Part shown: positions 10,282 through 22,467 of the stretch, piece after piece
How the letters are laid out: each line of letters begins with the position of its first letter
Numbering within the stretch: the stretch's first letter is position 1
Source of the DNA: Thinopyrum elongatum
Taxonomy: Eukaryota > Streptophyta > Magnoliopsida > Poales > Poaceae
Length of the DNA stretch: 64,000 bases
Direction: 5' to 3'
Assembly: GCA_011799875.1 (NCBI GenBank)
Contig: CM022300.1
Span: 110,125,201-110,189,200 of the forward strand
Made by a program: the position numbers and the translations under genes
The notes under the pieces: model-generated
Told to the model about the DNA's origin: nothing
Databases searched by the model: none
The model's input: the letters and a program-made list of their open reading frames with translations, nothing else

Positions 10282-13200
10282 TGTGATGCCCTCGGCTTAA
10301 TCGTGCACTAATCATACACGCAAATGCACATGATCAAGCCTAAGGACTCACTTGAAGGAATCACAACACAAATCTAAAACATAAATAAAGTCATACAAGC
10401 TTTATATTACAAGCCAGGGGCCTCGAGGGCTCGAATACATAAGCTCACTTACAAGCGTCAGCGGAAGCATCAGATATCTGAGTACAGATATAAAAGAGAA
10501 ACAAACTAGCCTTTAAGAAGGCGGGGCAAAAGAAAACACTACGATCGAAAAGGCGCAGGCCTCTTGCCTGGGACCCTCTGAACCTACTCCTGGTCGTCAG
10601 CCAACTTGTAGTAGTAACCACCCTCGGGGTGGTAGTAGTGAACATCGACAGGGGCAGCTGGCTCCGGGGCTCCGTCATCTGGTCGCATCAAATGGATATG
10701 GGGAAAAAGAGGAAGCAAAGCAACCGTGAGTACTCATCCGAAGTACTCAGCAAGCAAGGATCTACACTACATATGCAACATTATCAAAGAAAGGCTGTAT
10801 ATGTGGACTGGGCTGCAGAAATGCCAGAATAGAGAGAAGGCCTAGTCCTATCAAAGACTAGCATCTTCAGCGGTCTTGAAGCATTGGAAGAGTGTAGATT
10901 AGTACAGTATAAAGTAGTAGTAGCATTAAGTATCAACCTCGGCCAGAGATCCTTTCTCAACTCCCTGCGAGAAAGCAATCCCAGAGCCATACTATCCATT
11001 TCTCAACTCAAGTATCCAGTTCTAGTTTTATCGATCGAGATACAACTCCGAGCGTCCGTTACCGAGGATCCAGCTATGCATAGATGCTTTTTCCCTGCAG
11101 AGGTGCACCAACTTACCCACCACGCTTGCTTAACCCCGGCCGGACACACTTTTCTGGGTCATGCCTGGCCTCGGCCAAACGACACACCGCAGCCCTACCT
11201 AGAGCTCAGCAGAGAGGTCCCCGCCGGTCTACATCCTAAGCACTCCGGGGTCTTGGGCCCATCGCCCGTTGCACTCCGGGTCATTGTGTGCAGGGTGGAT
11301 ACCAGCACCGCCTCGGATGGCCAGCACAATCCGACCGTGCCACAATGCTGAACTGGACGTCTGACAAAGCTTTCGGCTGATGCCACGATGCAGAGTGCCC
11401 ATAACTTTCCCGCGTGATGGTTAGTGCTATCGGGCCAAAGGCCCACTCAGATCAAATATCCAAATCGTTAGTGTTTTGGTAGTGCGGTAATGAGCAGAGA
11501 CTCATGATTGATGTGACCCCGTCTCCCCGTCTCGAGGACTTGCGGCAAGGGCTAAGAATGCCCGGCCACGCCTCGTATTTAACTCACGGGTACCCTCCAG
11601 GTCAACCCGTCTCCACATCACTCGCGGGTACCCCTCAGGGTCGACCCGCCTTTCCAAGTAATAGTTGTAAAGTCCAAGTATCCGTGTGTCCATAACATCT
11701 GGGAATCCGAGGTATCAACCTCGTTGGATTCCTACTCGATGTATCCGTCAAGGTGAACTCGGAGGAATCACCCTCGATGGGTTCACACTTGAGATGTTGC
11801 ACGACAACGTCGTTATCGGGTGTGGTGAAGGAGGAATCACCCTCGATGACCACGACCGAATAGCTACTCTACTGAGTTAACATCAGAAGTGCTAAACGAG
11901 GTATCACCCTCGGCACTCGATGGTAACGCTACAGTGTTGTACAACTAAGGGGGTGATGTGCGGTGCCGGGGCCTGGTTGTCAATCATGTTGATCGAGTCA
12001 TCTGTTAATCCAGCGGGGCAACTTGGGACAAAGTGGGGTCTCTGGTGGGTCTCTAACCAGCCTATGCTAAGCAGTTTAGGATAAGCAGGTAAGGTATCAA
12101 TAGTAGGTTACAATAAACAGGCTATGCATCAGAATATGATAACTCAAAGTAGTAGAAAATTCTAATGCAAGCAGGAGGGAGAAAGAATAGGCGATATAGG
12201 CATGTTCAAAAGGGGGGTGCTTGCCTGGAAGCTCTGCGGCAAAGGTCTGGTCGTCAACGGTTTAGTCAACCTCCGGAGCTGCACCGGTCTCAGGGACTAT
12301 CTCGGTACCGGGATCTACTGAGAGAGAAGAGGGGGAAGAAACAGATAAATACACGGCAAACATATGCAACACAGAGCATGCTAAGCTAACGTGCAGTGCA
12401 GGGTTGCCTAAAAGCATGTCTAAACCCTTTTAGTTATTTTAGGATTTAAGTTGGAATTATTAACCGGTATATATGCACTATTCATCTACCGGAAACGGTT
12501 GAAAATTTGCGGGTTCACCTACGTAGAGGGTCCCGACACGGAAACAGATGGCACGGTCGGCTTCATCTCGTCTTTCTGATCAACTTTCATGTACAAAGTT
12601 TTTCGATCCGAGCTACGGTTTAATTTCTATGAATTTCTAAAGATTTAAACAATTTTCTAGAATTATTTAAATTAACAGAAAAGGAATATAACGTCAGCAT
12701 GACATGGGGATGACATCAGCAGTCAACAGCCACACTGACCAGGTCAATCCTTTCCAGTGGGTCCCACCTGTCATAGGCTCTGTACTAAACAGAGTTTATT
12801 TAAACTAACCAGAGGTTAATTAGCTAGTAGGGCCCCACATGTCAGTGACTGTTTAGGAATCTAATTAAGTTTAATTATAAACACATTTTAATTAGTTTAT
12901 TTAAGCGGTGGGGCCCATTTGTCAGTGGCTGGGGCCGCCCAGTCAGCACAATTGACTGGGTCAACCCAGTCAACTGGGCCCAGGGGCCCCACTGGCAGTG
13001 ACCCAGGGGCGGGCCCCAGGTGTGCCACATCGGTGGCCGGCGCCGGAGCGACGCCGGCGAGGCAAATCGCGGTGGCGCGGCTTGGGTGAGCTTCGGGTTT
13101 CGCCCACAGAGCATCTCCGGGGCTGTGGCTGGTCTCGTTTGAATGGGGACTCGACGGCGGTTCGAACGGTGGGGGTGGCAGTGCCGGAGGTGCACCGTAG

Positions 13201-14391
13201 TGACGACAGCGAGCTCATCGGCGGACGGCGGCGATCGGGAGCGATGGCGAACAGCGATGCGGGCGCGCTAGCGAGCAACTAAATGGCCAGACGGCCTCTA
13301 CGTGACGCTACGAGCGTGACGGTGGCACGCACGGGACCCAAAGGTCACCGTGGCTACACCGGCGATGAGCGCGAGCGATGGAGCATTCGGGTGTGCTAGG
13401 AACGGCGATTATAGAGGCGGATCCACACGGGGAAGAGAGGGAGAGGACGGACTGCTCACCGGGCCCTGCAGGTGTGCTCAAATGGGCTCGGGGAAGCTTG
13501 TCGTCGCCGAAATCATCGCCGGAGTCGAGGCGGCCGAAGGAGGAAGACGAGGTCGCCGGGCTCGACTCAGTGGCTCCCGTCTCGAATGGCTGGACGTAGT
13601 CGACGGAGAGGACTGCGGTGGAGCTTCACGACATGTCAGCGGAGCTTGAGGACACCGGAGGGCGCGGGATCGACTGCGGCGGCGATGGGCGTATTCGGGC
13701 GAGCTCGGTCGAAGCGATGTGGAGCGCGAGGGGAAAACAAGAGGGGTCTACGGTTTCGGGGGAGGGGAGAGCAGCTCGGGGCAGGCCTTAACGGCGATGG
13801 GGAACCGCGGGATGCATGACACAGCGACACCTGCCCGAGGAGGACGACGACCGGCTGGGCTGGGCCGCGCGCTACTGTGCACTAGAGCTCAGCGCCACAG
13901 TAGCGTAGGCCTTTTCTTATTTTATTTTATTTTCATTTTGTTTTTCTGTTTTTCTGTTTCAGAGATGGTTTTTTAAATTAAAATGAGCTGTCAAATGCAT
14001 TTGGAAAAATGTGAAATTTGTCCACAAAATAAAATGCATTATCCAGCACTGCCACAAAAAGTTTGGGCAATTTTGGAATTCATTAGAATTTTTCATAAAT
14101 AGGATAGCATTTAAAAATGCTGAAATGGTGCCGTTATAATTGCTAATGCTCATCTTTGCACAAGAGTGATGTTGTATTCCTCAACAAATAGTTGTTATGG
14201 ATTTTTTGTCAAATGATGAACATTTTTCCAGCAACTTTTGAGCAACTTTATTTTGCACTTAGAATTTGAATTGTTTTCAGAGAGGAACTTGAATTGATTT
14301 GTTTTACCACTTGTGATCAAGCATGGCAAATGTTGATGACCTGGCATGATTAACATAAGAGCACAGTGTTTTATTACACAGGGGTGTTACA
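10282..14391 (-). mobile_element. LTR-like element D, complete, 4110 bp
   Basis: The plus-strand ends are TGTGATGCCC at 10282 and GGGGTGTTACA at 14391, imperfect inverted termini. It is flanked by a perfect 5-bp TSD, acatc (10277-10281 and 14392-14396), inside the S1 LTR, whose sequence resumes exactly after it. The sense direction, by comparison with A/B and the splice-like sites, is minus. It contains the four-hairpin series (GAGGNATCACCCTC near 11710, 11766, 11830 and 11901), exon-like segments at 10584-10678 and 12225-12317, a GC-rich block (12900-13900) and an AT-rich terminal part. There are no LTR pair, gag or pol; a solo LTR of a long-LTR Gypsy is the simplest reading. Confidence 0.8.
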
Positions 14392-15452
14392 ACATCGACC
14401 GCTATCCAGCATGCATCTAGAGTATTAAGTTCATAAAGAACGGAATAACGCCTTAAGTAAGATGACATGATGTAGAGGGATAAACTCAAGCAATATGATG
14501 AAAACGCCATCTTTTTACCCTTGATGGCAACAATACAATACGTGCCTCGCTACCCCTACTTTGTCACTGGGTGAGGACACCGCAAGACTGAACCCAAAAC
14601 TAAGCACCTCTCCCATTGCAAGAAGAAGCAATCTAGTTGGCCAAACCAAACCGATAATTCGAAGAGAAATACAAAGATATCAAATCATGCATATAAGAAT
14701 TCAGAGAAGATTCAAATAATATTCATAGATAATCTGATCATAAATCCACAATTCATCGGATCTCGACAAACACACCGCAAAAGAATATTACATCAGATAG
14801 ATCTCCTAGAACAACGAGGAGAACATGGTATTGAGAATCAAAGAGAGAGAAGAAGCCATCTAGCTACTAGCTATGGACACATAGGTCTGTGGTAAACTAC
14901 TCACGCTTCATCAGAAGGGCAATAGGGTTGATGTAGAAGCCCTCCGTGATCGAATCCCCCTCCGGCAGGATGCCGAAAAAGGCCCCAAGATGGGATCTCA
15001 CGGGTACAGAAGGTTATGGCGGCGGAAAAGTATTTTGGTGGACGCTCCTGGTCATTTGGGAATATTTGGGGATTTATAGAGGAAGAATTAGGGTTAGGAG
15101 AGCTCCTTGGGGCCCATAAGCCCTCAGGGCGCCCCCTGGCCCCCCCTGGGGCACGCCCCCTGGCTTGTGGAGTCCTCGGGACTCCCCTGCCTTCAACTCC
15201 AAGTTTGCTGGGTGTCTTCAGGTCCAAGAAAAATCATCGTGAAAGTTTTATTCCGTTTGGACTCCGTTTGATATTCCTTTTCTGTAAAACTCAAAAACAA
15301 GGAAAAACAGAAACTGGCACTGGGCTCTAGGTTAATAAGTTAGTCCCAAAAATAATATAAAATAGCATATTAATGCATATAAAACATCCAAAACAGATAA
15401 TATAATAGCATGGAACAATCAAAAATTATAGATACGTTGGAGACGTATCATT

Positions 15453-15899
15453 ATGCCTTTCTCTTTATATCATAGACTTGAAATGAATAAGTTGACATCC
15501 ACTGAAATCTCTTTGCAAATGGTTAATAAATCGACTGCTATACCCATCGGTATTTGTGAGGATGTGTCTGTCGTAGTTGCAAATGTTACTATCTTAACGG
15601 ACTTTTTTATTCTTGATATACCTGAGGACGATAGTATGTCGATCATCCTTGGTATACCCTTTTTGAATACTGCAGGGGCTGTTATTGATTGCAATAAAGG
15701 CAATGCCACTTTTCCTGTTAATGGTAACGAGCATACGGTACACTTTCCGAAGAAACAACCTCGAGTGAATAGTATCAATTCTATTGGAAAATTTTCAACA
15801 ATTACTATTGGAGGTTTTGAATTCCCTCTTCCTGCTGTCAAAAAGAAATATGATATTCTTATTGTTGGGGACATGCAAATCCCCGTTGAGGTAACTTAG
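15453..15899 (+). pseudogene. Retroviral-type aspartic protease fragment (Athila gag-pro C-terminus)
   Basis: The 148-codon open frame starts at the S1 insertion junction, so the catalytic D-S/T-G segment upstream is missing. Visible features are LTDFFILDIPEDD and IILGIPFLNTAGAVIDC, typical of the distal half of the protease fold in Sabrina/WHAM-type elements, followed by a tail ending PVEVT and TAG at 15897. In the family this domain matures the gag-pol polyprotein. Here the stop lies directly after the protease and no RT follows. Interruption by S1 makes this copy non-functional. Confidence 0.75.
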
Positions 15900-16690
15900 T
15901 GTTATACGAAGATTCTCCGGTTTCATGTCATTCGGAAGAACTTTGTTAATAAGACTTGATCGACCTTGTTAATGGATTCCTTTTGATGGGCATGAGATGG
16001 ATGAATTTACTAAACACAACTCTCTGTACCCATTCTTTACTTTCTGTTATTTAGAATAAATAAAACAAAAATACTATTATTTTTCTATTTTCTGAATTAT
16101 CCATTCAATAAAAACTATCCAGAAATAAAAGTTCTCCAAATGCCCTGAAAATTTAGTATGATTTTTTTGTAGAATATTTAAGAATTTTTGGCACTGAACA
16201 CACCTCAGGGGGGTGCACCAGTGGGCCACAAGCCCACAGGGCGCGCCCACCCCCTGGGCGCGCCTAACAGGCTTGTGGGTCCCACGTGGGCCCCCCTCAC
16301 TTATTCCAGCACCCATTCACTTCGTCTTCCTCCAGAAAAAATCCCACCATTGCTCAAACCCGTGTTCTTGCTCATTTTGCTTCCATTTTTGATCTCCTTG
16401 CTCAGAACTTCATTTCTGAAACTGTTTCGGGGGATTGTTCATCGGTATGTGACTCCTCCAATGGTCCAATTAGTTTTTGTTCTAGTGCTTTATATATTAC
16501 AAATTTTTACTGCTGTGGTGACCTTGTTCTTGAGCTTGCATGTCAAATTTAGATGGTCCAAAGTAGTTTTGTTGCATGATATAGCCTCTAGGAACTTTTG
16601 GGAGTAGTTGCTATTAGGTTTGTTGAGTTTTGTTCACTTTTATTTTGAGTCACTAAAAATTTCAGAAATTTTTCAGAGGAAAGAGAAACA
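15900..16690 (+). promoter_or_regulatory. Internal LTR-like promoter module and probable 5' leader/intron of accessory ORF
   Basis: Positions 16145-16198 (ctgaaaattta...gtagaatatttaag...tggcactgaa) align in order with LTR positions 20038-20091 (cctaaaaattta...gtggaatatataaaa...tggcgcaaga). Both are followed by a GC-rich stretch with 'ccacaagccc' and 'gcgcgcc' (16215-16290; 20115-20170). Downstream lies a candidate leader, then a T/A-rich stretch ending TTTTTCAG at about 16678, just before the ATG at 16691, which looks like a 3' splice site. I infer a second, LTR-derived promoter driving a separate mRNA for the accessory ORF. Confidence 0.5.
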
Positions 16691-17694
16691 ATGAGGAGGT
16701 GGTTAAGGGGTTCTTCAAGCCGGAATTCCGAGGGAAATGAAAATGAGGAGAAGAAGAAGCCCAAGTACAACCTTCCTCGCACTGCGGAGGTTCGGCCGTG
16801 TGAATGGCCAAGTGATACATTCTTGAGGGAGGCAGGAATTTATGATGATTTCTATTATTTGGCGAAGAATGCCGGCATCACCGCCTTCCTCCAAGATAAG
16901 TGTGACCAATACCTGCTACTCACTAATACCTTCATGCAAAATTTTCACTTTCATTCTAGGAAGGATCCTCCCATGGTAGAATTTCACTTGTATGATGTGC
17001 CTAAGCGAATGACACTTTATGATTTTTGCGATGTTTGCAAAATACCTTATGAGGGCAGCATCAGTGAGCCACGTCCTAGGGATGTGGAGGATTTAATTGC
17101 TGACACTACTGTGGGGGAAGAGAGAGGAGTGTCAGAGCGAGAGTGGCTAGTTTACATTTTCCTGTTTTACGCTATTATTCATTATTTGCTGGGAGATGTT
17201 TAATTGGTCGATGGAAAAGTGGAGGCCTTAGTGCCCCTAACCTCGCCATTTTCCGCCATGCTTTATATGCTGAGAGAACTTTTAGTTTGGGTGCTATTGT
17301 TGCTCGACGGTTGAACATGAACCGTTCAAAGGGTGCTATTTTTGGAGGTATCTATGCCTCTCGCCTTGCCAAACATTTTGAGATACCCATTAGGCTCGAT
17401 GAGGAGGAAGAGATGTTGTTACCCAGTAAATATTTAAACTATGCCAGTATGGTAGCACATGATTTTATTAAAAAAGACGATGACAAGAGACTCCTCTACA
17501 ACCTAGTATTTAGCCATGGTACTTGTGAGATTATTACTTTGCCTGCACCTTCTTTGTTCGATATTCGTTCAGGCAGGTACACTATTATGCCCGAGGACAT
17601 CTACAGATTTTGGGGTCTTTCACAACCCCCAGTACCTGAGCCAGCACCAGTTCCTTACCCATATCAGGAGCCTGTTTATCAGTGGGAGCCATAG
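16691..17694 (+). pseudogene. Accessory ORF of element E (plant-transposon-protein family), one frameshift
   Basis: The first frame (16691 to about 17140) encodes a basic/acidic N-terminus (EENEEKKK-like) and then FLREAGIYDDFYYLAKNAGI. The second frame (about 17132-17694) continues with SLHFPVLRYYSLFAGRCLIG, AIVARRLN and a Pro-rich tail (PPVPEPAPVPYP). Joining needs one frame change near 17130-17140, so this copy is broken. The family is widespread in grass retrotransposons as a 'putative plant transposon protein' of unknown function. It occupies the env-like position 3' of where pol should be. I see no transmembrane segment or signal peptide. An env-like, gag-like or nucleic-acid-binding role cannot be decided from sequence. 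Confidence 0.6.
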
Positions 17695-17790
17695 GAGCTC
17701 GCCAACCAGTGGAACCCTCAGGATCCTCCGCAGTATCCAGGAGAGGGTTATTTCGAGCCGTGGCCCTAGACCAACTTAGGCCAAAAGCCT

Positions 17791-17804
17791 AAGCTTGGGG
17801 GAGT
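17791..17804 (+). other. Internal polypurine tract of E (copy of the LTR-proximal PPT)
   Basis: AAGCTTGGGGGAGT is identical over 14 bp to the tract directly before the 3' LTR at 19867-19880. It lies ~97 bp after the accessory-ORF stop, about where a central PPT would sit. Confidence 0.6.
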
Positions 17805-19866
17805 ACGTATTTCTCAACGACATTACATTCATGTTCACACACTCATTTCAGTTGTCGGTGCTCATACTTTTTCATTGTATCATCCATGTTAGTTTATTTT
17901 TCTTGCTTTCTTCTTGTGTGTTTGAAAAACTTTGAGAAAATCCAAAAAAAATTAGTTCTAGCTTCTTTTTAGTTTTCCTTCTAGTTCCTGTTAGTTGTAG
18001 TACTAAAAGAAAACCCAAAAAGATTTCTCGTTCTTCTTTTGCTTGTTGGGAGCTTTCCCGTGTAAATAGTTTTTCTCGTTTTCGTTTTATTTTCTTCAGA
18101 AAAACAAAAACTCCAAAAATATTTCAGTGTGTTTCTTTGAAATTCTTTTCCTTTTCTTTGGGTCGTGAGGAGAAGACCACGATGAAATGTTGAGTGGCTC
18201 TCATATGCATTATTGTTGATCTAACAAAGAGCCCATATTACCTTGTCTTCTCCTCTGAATAAAGTTTGCAGATTCTAGCTTAGTCCAATGCACGTGCACT
18301 CTTATTATTATTCACATCATTCGGTCGATCAAGTGAAAGGCAATAATGATGATATTTGATGAAATGATTGAGATGAAGAAAAGCTGGTACGAACTCGACC
18401 TATTTTGTTTTTGTAAATATGAGTAGCTCATCGTTCCTGATTCAGCCCATTATGAATGAAACATGTTTGCAATGACAATTAGATATTATAGTTACTCATG
18501 CCATGCTTAATTAGCTAGGAGTGGATAATGGTTTGTCTTGTGTGCCAACATGCAATTTAAAATGGTTATGATGTGGTATGATAGGATGGTATCCTCCTTT
18601 GAATGATTTAAGTGGCTTGACTTGGCACATGTTCACGCATGTAGTTGAATCAAAAACAACATAGCCTCCACAATATTTATGCTCATGGTGATTTATATCC
18701 TACTCATGCTTGCACTCAATGTTGGTTAATCTCAATGCATGTTCATGACCATTGTCGCTCTCTAGTTGGTCGCTCCTTAATCTTTTGCTAGCCTTCACTT
18801 GTACTAAGCGGGAATACTGCTTGTGCATCCACTTCCTTAAACCCAAAGTTGTTCCATATGAGTCCACCATACCTACCTATATGCGGTATTTACCCGCCGT
18901 TCCAAGTAAATTTGCATGTGCCAAACTCTAAACCTTCAAATGATAATCTGTTTTGTATACCCGAATCGCTCATGTAGTGACTAGGGGCTGTCAGTATCTT
19001 CCATGCTAGGTGGGTTATTCTCATGATGAGTGTTTATTCACTTGTCATTCATGAGAAAGTGGCTGGTAATCGGGATGCCCAGTTCCATGCTCAAAATCAA
19101 ATCAAAATATAATAATGAAACAAAACTCCCCCAGGACTGTTGTTGGTATGGACGGCACCCATGAATTCAGCTAGCCGTGGAGTGTGATTGTTGGTGGAGG
19201 GGGAGTAAAAACTTTACCATTCTGTTTGGGAACCGCCTATAATGTATCTAGCATGGAAGGTAGTGAGATCTCTTGGTTGTTATGTTGACAATGAAAGCAT
19301 ACTGCTCAAAATTATATTCATCTCTGTTTTAAAAGCTTCGAGCTCTGGCACCTCTGCAAATCCCTGCTTCCCTCTGCGAAGGGCCTATCTATTTACTTTT
19401 ATTGTTGAGTCATCATCCTCTTATAAAAAGCACCAATTAGAGAGCACCATTGTCATTTATATGCTTTGTTATTAATTAATGTTGAGTATGACTGTGACTG
19501 GATCTCTTTTGCCATGAATTATAATGTCTAGTCAGTCCTTGATCTTCAGAGGTGCTCTGCATTTATGTTTTGCAGTCTCAGAAAGGGCTAGCGAGATGCA
19601 ATTTTGTCATATTATATCATGATTGTTTTGAGAAAAGTGTTGTCATCCGAGATTTATTATTATTACTCGCTAGTTGATTATGCCTTTGATATGAGTAAAT
19701 ATGAGACCTAAATGTTATTGTGAGTATGGTTAGTTCATAATCTTTGTTGAAAACCTGAATATTGGCTATACATATTTGCAACAACAAGATCAAACAGAGT
19801 TTGTAAAAGTTTTTCTATGTCACTTTCAGTTTGTCAACTGAATTGCTTGAGGACAAGCAATGGGTT
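17805..19866 (+). other. Non-coding 3' internal region of element E
   Basis: About 2.06 kb between the two polypurine tracts with no ORF above ~80 codons and no recognisable domain. It is AT-rich, with scattered stops in all frames. Athila-lineage elements typically carry a long non-coding 3' region here. Confidence 0.6.
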
Positions 19867-19880
19867 AAGCTTGGGGGAGT
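19867..19880 (+). other. Polypurine tract of E, LTR-proximal
   Basis: AAGCTTGGGGGAGT abuts the LTR start TGATACGTCTCC at 19881. It is the expected priming site for plus-strand synthesis. Confidence 0.85.
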
Positions 19881-21279
19881 TGATACGTCTCCGTCGTATC
19901 TACTTTTCCAAACTCTTTTGCCCTTGTTTTGGACTCTAATTTGCATGATTTGAATGAAACTAACCCGGACTGATGTTGTTTTCAGCAGAATTGCCATGGT
20001 GTTGTTTTTGTGCAGAACTTAAAGTTCTCTGATTGACCTAAAAATTTACGAAGAATTTTTGTGGAATATATAAAAAATACTGGCGCAAGAATTAACTAGA
20101 TGGGGTCACCCAGTGGCCACAAGCCCTGGGGGCGCCCCCCTGGGGCGCGCCTTGCAGGCTTGTGGGCCCCTTGGACCTCCTCTGACCCTAACTCCAACTC
20201 TATAAGTATCTATTCGGGGAGAAAAAATCAGGGAGAAGGAATCATCGCGTTTTACGATACGGAGCCGCCGCCGCCTCCTGTTCTTCATCGGGAGGGCTGA
20301 TCTGGAGTTCGTTCGGGGCTCCGGAGAGGGGGGTCCGTCGCCATCATCATCACCAACCTTCCTCCATCGCCAATTCCATGATGCTCACCGCCGGGAGTGG
20401 GTAATTCCTTCGTAGGCTTGCTGGACGGTGATGGGTTGGATGAGATTTATCTTGTAATCAAGTTAGTTTTATTAGGGTTTGATCCCTAGTATCCACTATG
20501 TTTTGAGATGGATGTTGCTATGACTTTGCTATGCTTAATGCTTGTCACTAGGGCCCGAGTGCCATGATTTCAGATCTGAACCTATTATGTTTTCATGAAT
20601 ATATGTGAGTTCTTGGTCCTATCTTGCAAGTTGTAGACACCTATTATGAGTTATGATCCGCATACCCCAAGGTGACAATAATTGGGATTCTTTCCGGTGA
20701 TTACGATAGTTTGAGGAGTTCATGTATGCACTAAGTGCTAATGCTTTGTTTCGGTTCTCTATTAAAAGGAGGTCTTAATATCCCTTAGTTTCCTTATGGA
20801 CCCCGCTGCCACGGGAGGGTAGTAGGACAAAAGATGTCATGCAAGTTCTTTTCCATAAGCACATATGACTATATACGGAATACATGCCTACATTATATTG
20901 ATGAATTGGAGCTAGTTCTGTGTCGCCCTAGGTTATAACTGTTGCATGATGAATGATATCCGACATAATTATCCATCACTGATCCAATGCCTACGAGCTT
21001 TTCACATATTGATCTTTGCTAAGTTACTCTGCCGTTGCCACTGTTACAATCACTACAAATTTGCTATTGTTACTTTACCACTGTTACCGTTACTTCCATA
21101 CTACTTTGCTACTGAACACTTTGCTGCAGATATTAAGTCTTTTAGGTGTGGTTGAATTGACAACTCAACTGCTAATACTCGTGAATATTCTTTGGCTCCC
21201 CTTGTGTCGAATCAATAAATTTGGGTTGAATACTCTACCCTCGAAAATTGTTGCAATCCCCTATACTTGTGGGTTATCA
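19881..21279 (+). repeat. 3' LTR of element E (1399 bp)
   Basis: Starts TGATACGTCTCCGTCG and ends TACTTGTGGGTTATCA. A TATA-like TATAAGTAT near 20201 follows the 'ccacaagccc...gcgcgcc' block, marking the probable core promoter. S1 and F LTRs have the same TGATACGTC start, and F has the same TGTGGGTYATCA end, showing one superfamily lineage. Confidence 0.85.
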
Positions 21280-22376
21280 ATGCCCATCAATATTTTCTAC
21301 CAGGAGATCTTTAACCATAGCAACACTAGGTTATACTTTAATTTGTTCAGTAGGTTTAGGTGCTCTAATATTACTTTTGCGAACCACAGTTGAAACCTTA
21401 GCATGTTCCTTTATCCTAATAGGGAAAGGTGGTTTTTCAATATAGGTAGTAGGCACAACTGGATCAACATTGTAAATAATAGTTTCATCTTTAACTATGA
21501 CCGGTCCTTTAATTTCTTATTTAATAAGGGGATGATATTTAAACCACTTCTCCTTAGGGAGATCAACATGAGTAGCAAAAGATTCACAAAAATAGGCTAC
21601 TATCTCAGAGTCAAGTCCATATTTAGTGCTAAACTTGTGAAAAGCATCGGTATTCATAAAAGATTTAACACAATCAAGTTCAAGCTTAATACCTGACTCT
21701 TTACCTTCTCGAGTTCCCAATCTTCAGAGTTGCATTTAATTCTTTATAAAAGATCCCACATGAATTATATAGTCTTCTTCATAAAAGAACTAGTACAAGA
21801 AGTATCAAGCATGGATCGATCATCATGAGAAAGCCGAGCATCAAAATTCTAAATAATAATTTCTCTACAGAGCTCATGATTGGGGCATGAATATAACATT
21901 GACTTAAGCCTCCCCCAAGCTAGAGCGATACTTCCTCCTTCACGAGGCCAAAAATTATATATATAATTCCGATCACGATGAACTAGATGCATAGGATAAT
22001 TTTTTTGGTGAAATTCCAATTTCAATCGATTCCAGTTCCAAGATCCAATATCATCGCATAGCTTATACCATGACAATGCTTTTCCCTTCAAAGATAAAGG
22101 GAAAACCTTCTTCTTAGCTTCATCTTTGGATAAACCTGCAAGCTTAAAAAATCCACAAATTTCATCCACATATATCAAGTGCATATCAGGATGTTCAGTT
22201 CCATCTCCTGCATAAGGATTAGCTAGCAGTAGTTCTATCATACCTGAAGGAATTTTGTAACCAATATTTTCAGTAGGTGCAGTAGGTTGAGGGGAAACTA
22301 ATTGTGCTTCCGGTCGAGGTGAAGATACCCCGAACAAACCCCTCAAAAGATGGCTCTCCATAGTAACAAGTGACAA
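21280..22376 (-). pseudogene. gag of Athila-lineage element F, truncated by E
   Basis: The minus frame begins near 22376 (MSLVTMESHLLRGLFG) and includes KAYPLSLKG-like and ALSWYKLCDDIGSWNWN text typical of the retrotransposon gag capsid domain. It runs to REIII at 21849. Further gag-region frames (FMNTDAFHKFSTKYGLDSE, 21517-21720) continue toward the E junction. Gag forms the cytoplasmic virus-like particle. The ORF is interrupted by stops and ends at the E LTR (21279), so this copy is dead. The CCHC segment is not reached. Confidence 0.65.
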
Positions 22377-22438
22377 TAAAGTTCAGCACGTAGTAATAAT
22401 TTGTCCTTACTAATTTCCACTTATCAAGAGCGCTTCAC

Positions 22439-22456
22439 TCCCCGGCTATGGCACCA
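22439..22456 (-). other. Primer-binding site of F
   Basis: The minus strand reads TGGTGCCATAGCCGGGG, a tRNA-Asp-type PBS with two changes from TGGCGCCGTTGCCGGGG, 11 nt from the LTR end. Confidence 0.7.
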
Positions 22457-22467
22457 GAAAAGAGTCT

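Larger units (their letters stand above)
9110..15450 (-). mobile_element. Athila-lineage Gypsy element S1 (Sabrina/WHAM-type), 5' LTR plus start of internal region
   Basis: The LTR runs from TGATACGTCTCC at 15450 (minus start) to 9743 and is split by element D. Without D and one TSD copy it is ~1.59 kb. An 11-nt spacer (9732-9742) separates it from a tRNA-Asp-type PBS, then leader ORF sequence is cut by B. The right flank at 15451 is the protease ORF of element E, so S1 inserted into E (expected TSD ttatg at 15451-15455; the other copy is outside the window). The family assignment is from memory of the LTR sequence. Confidence 0.75.
15451..21279 (+). mobile_element. Non-autonomous Athila-lineage Gypsy element E, 3' portion
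   Basis: Plus-strand content in order: the 3' half of a protease ORF ending in a stop at 15899, an internal promoter-like module, an accessory ORF (16691-17694), a polypurine tract, 2 kb of non-coding sequence, a second PPT (19867-19880) and a 3' LTR (19881-21279). Reverse transcriptase, RNase H and integrase, which should follow protease, are absent: only ~790 bp separates the protease stop from the accessory ORF. E is therefore non-autonomous. Its 5' part lies left of the window because S1 inserted into the protease codons. E sits in the internal region of F (flank at 21280). Confidence 0.75.
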
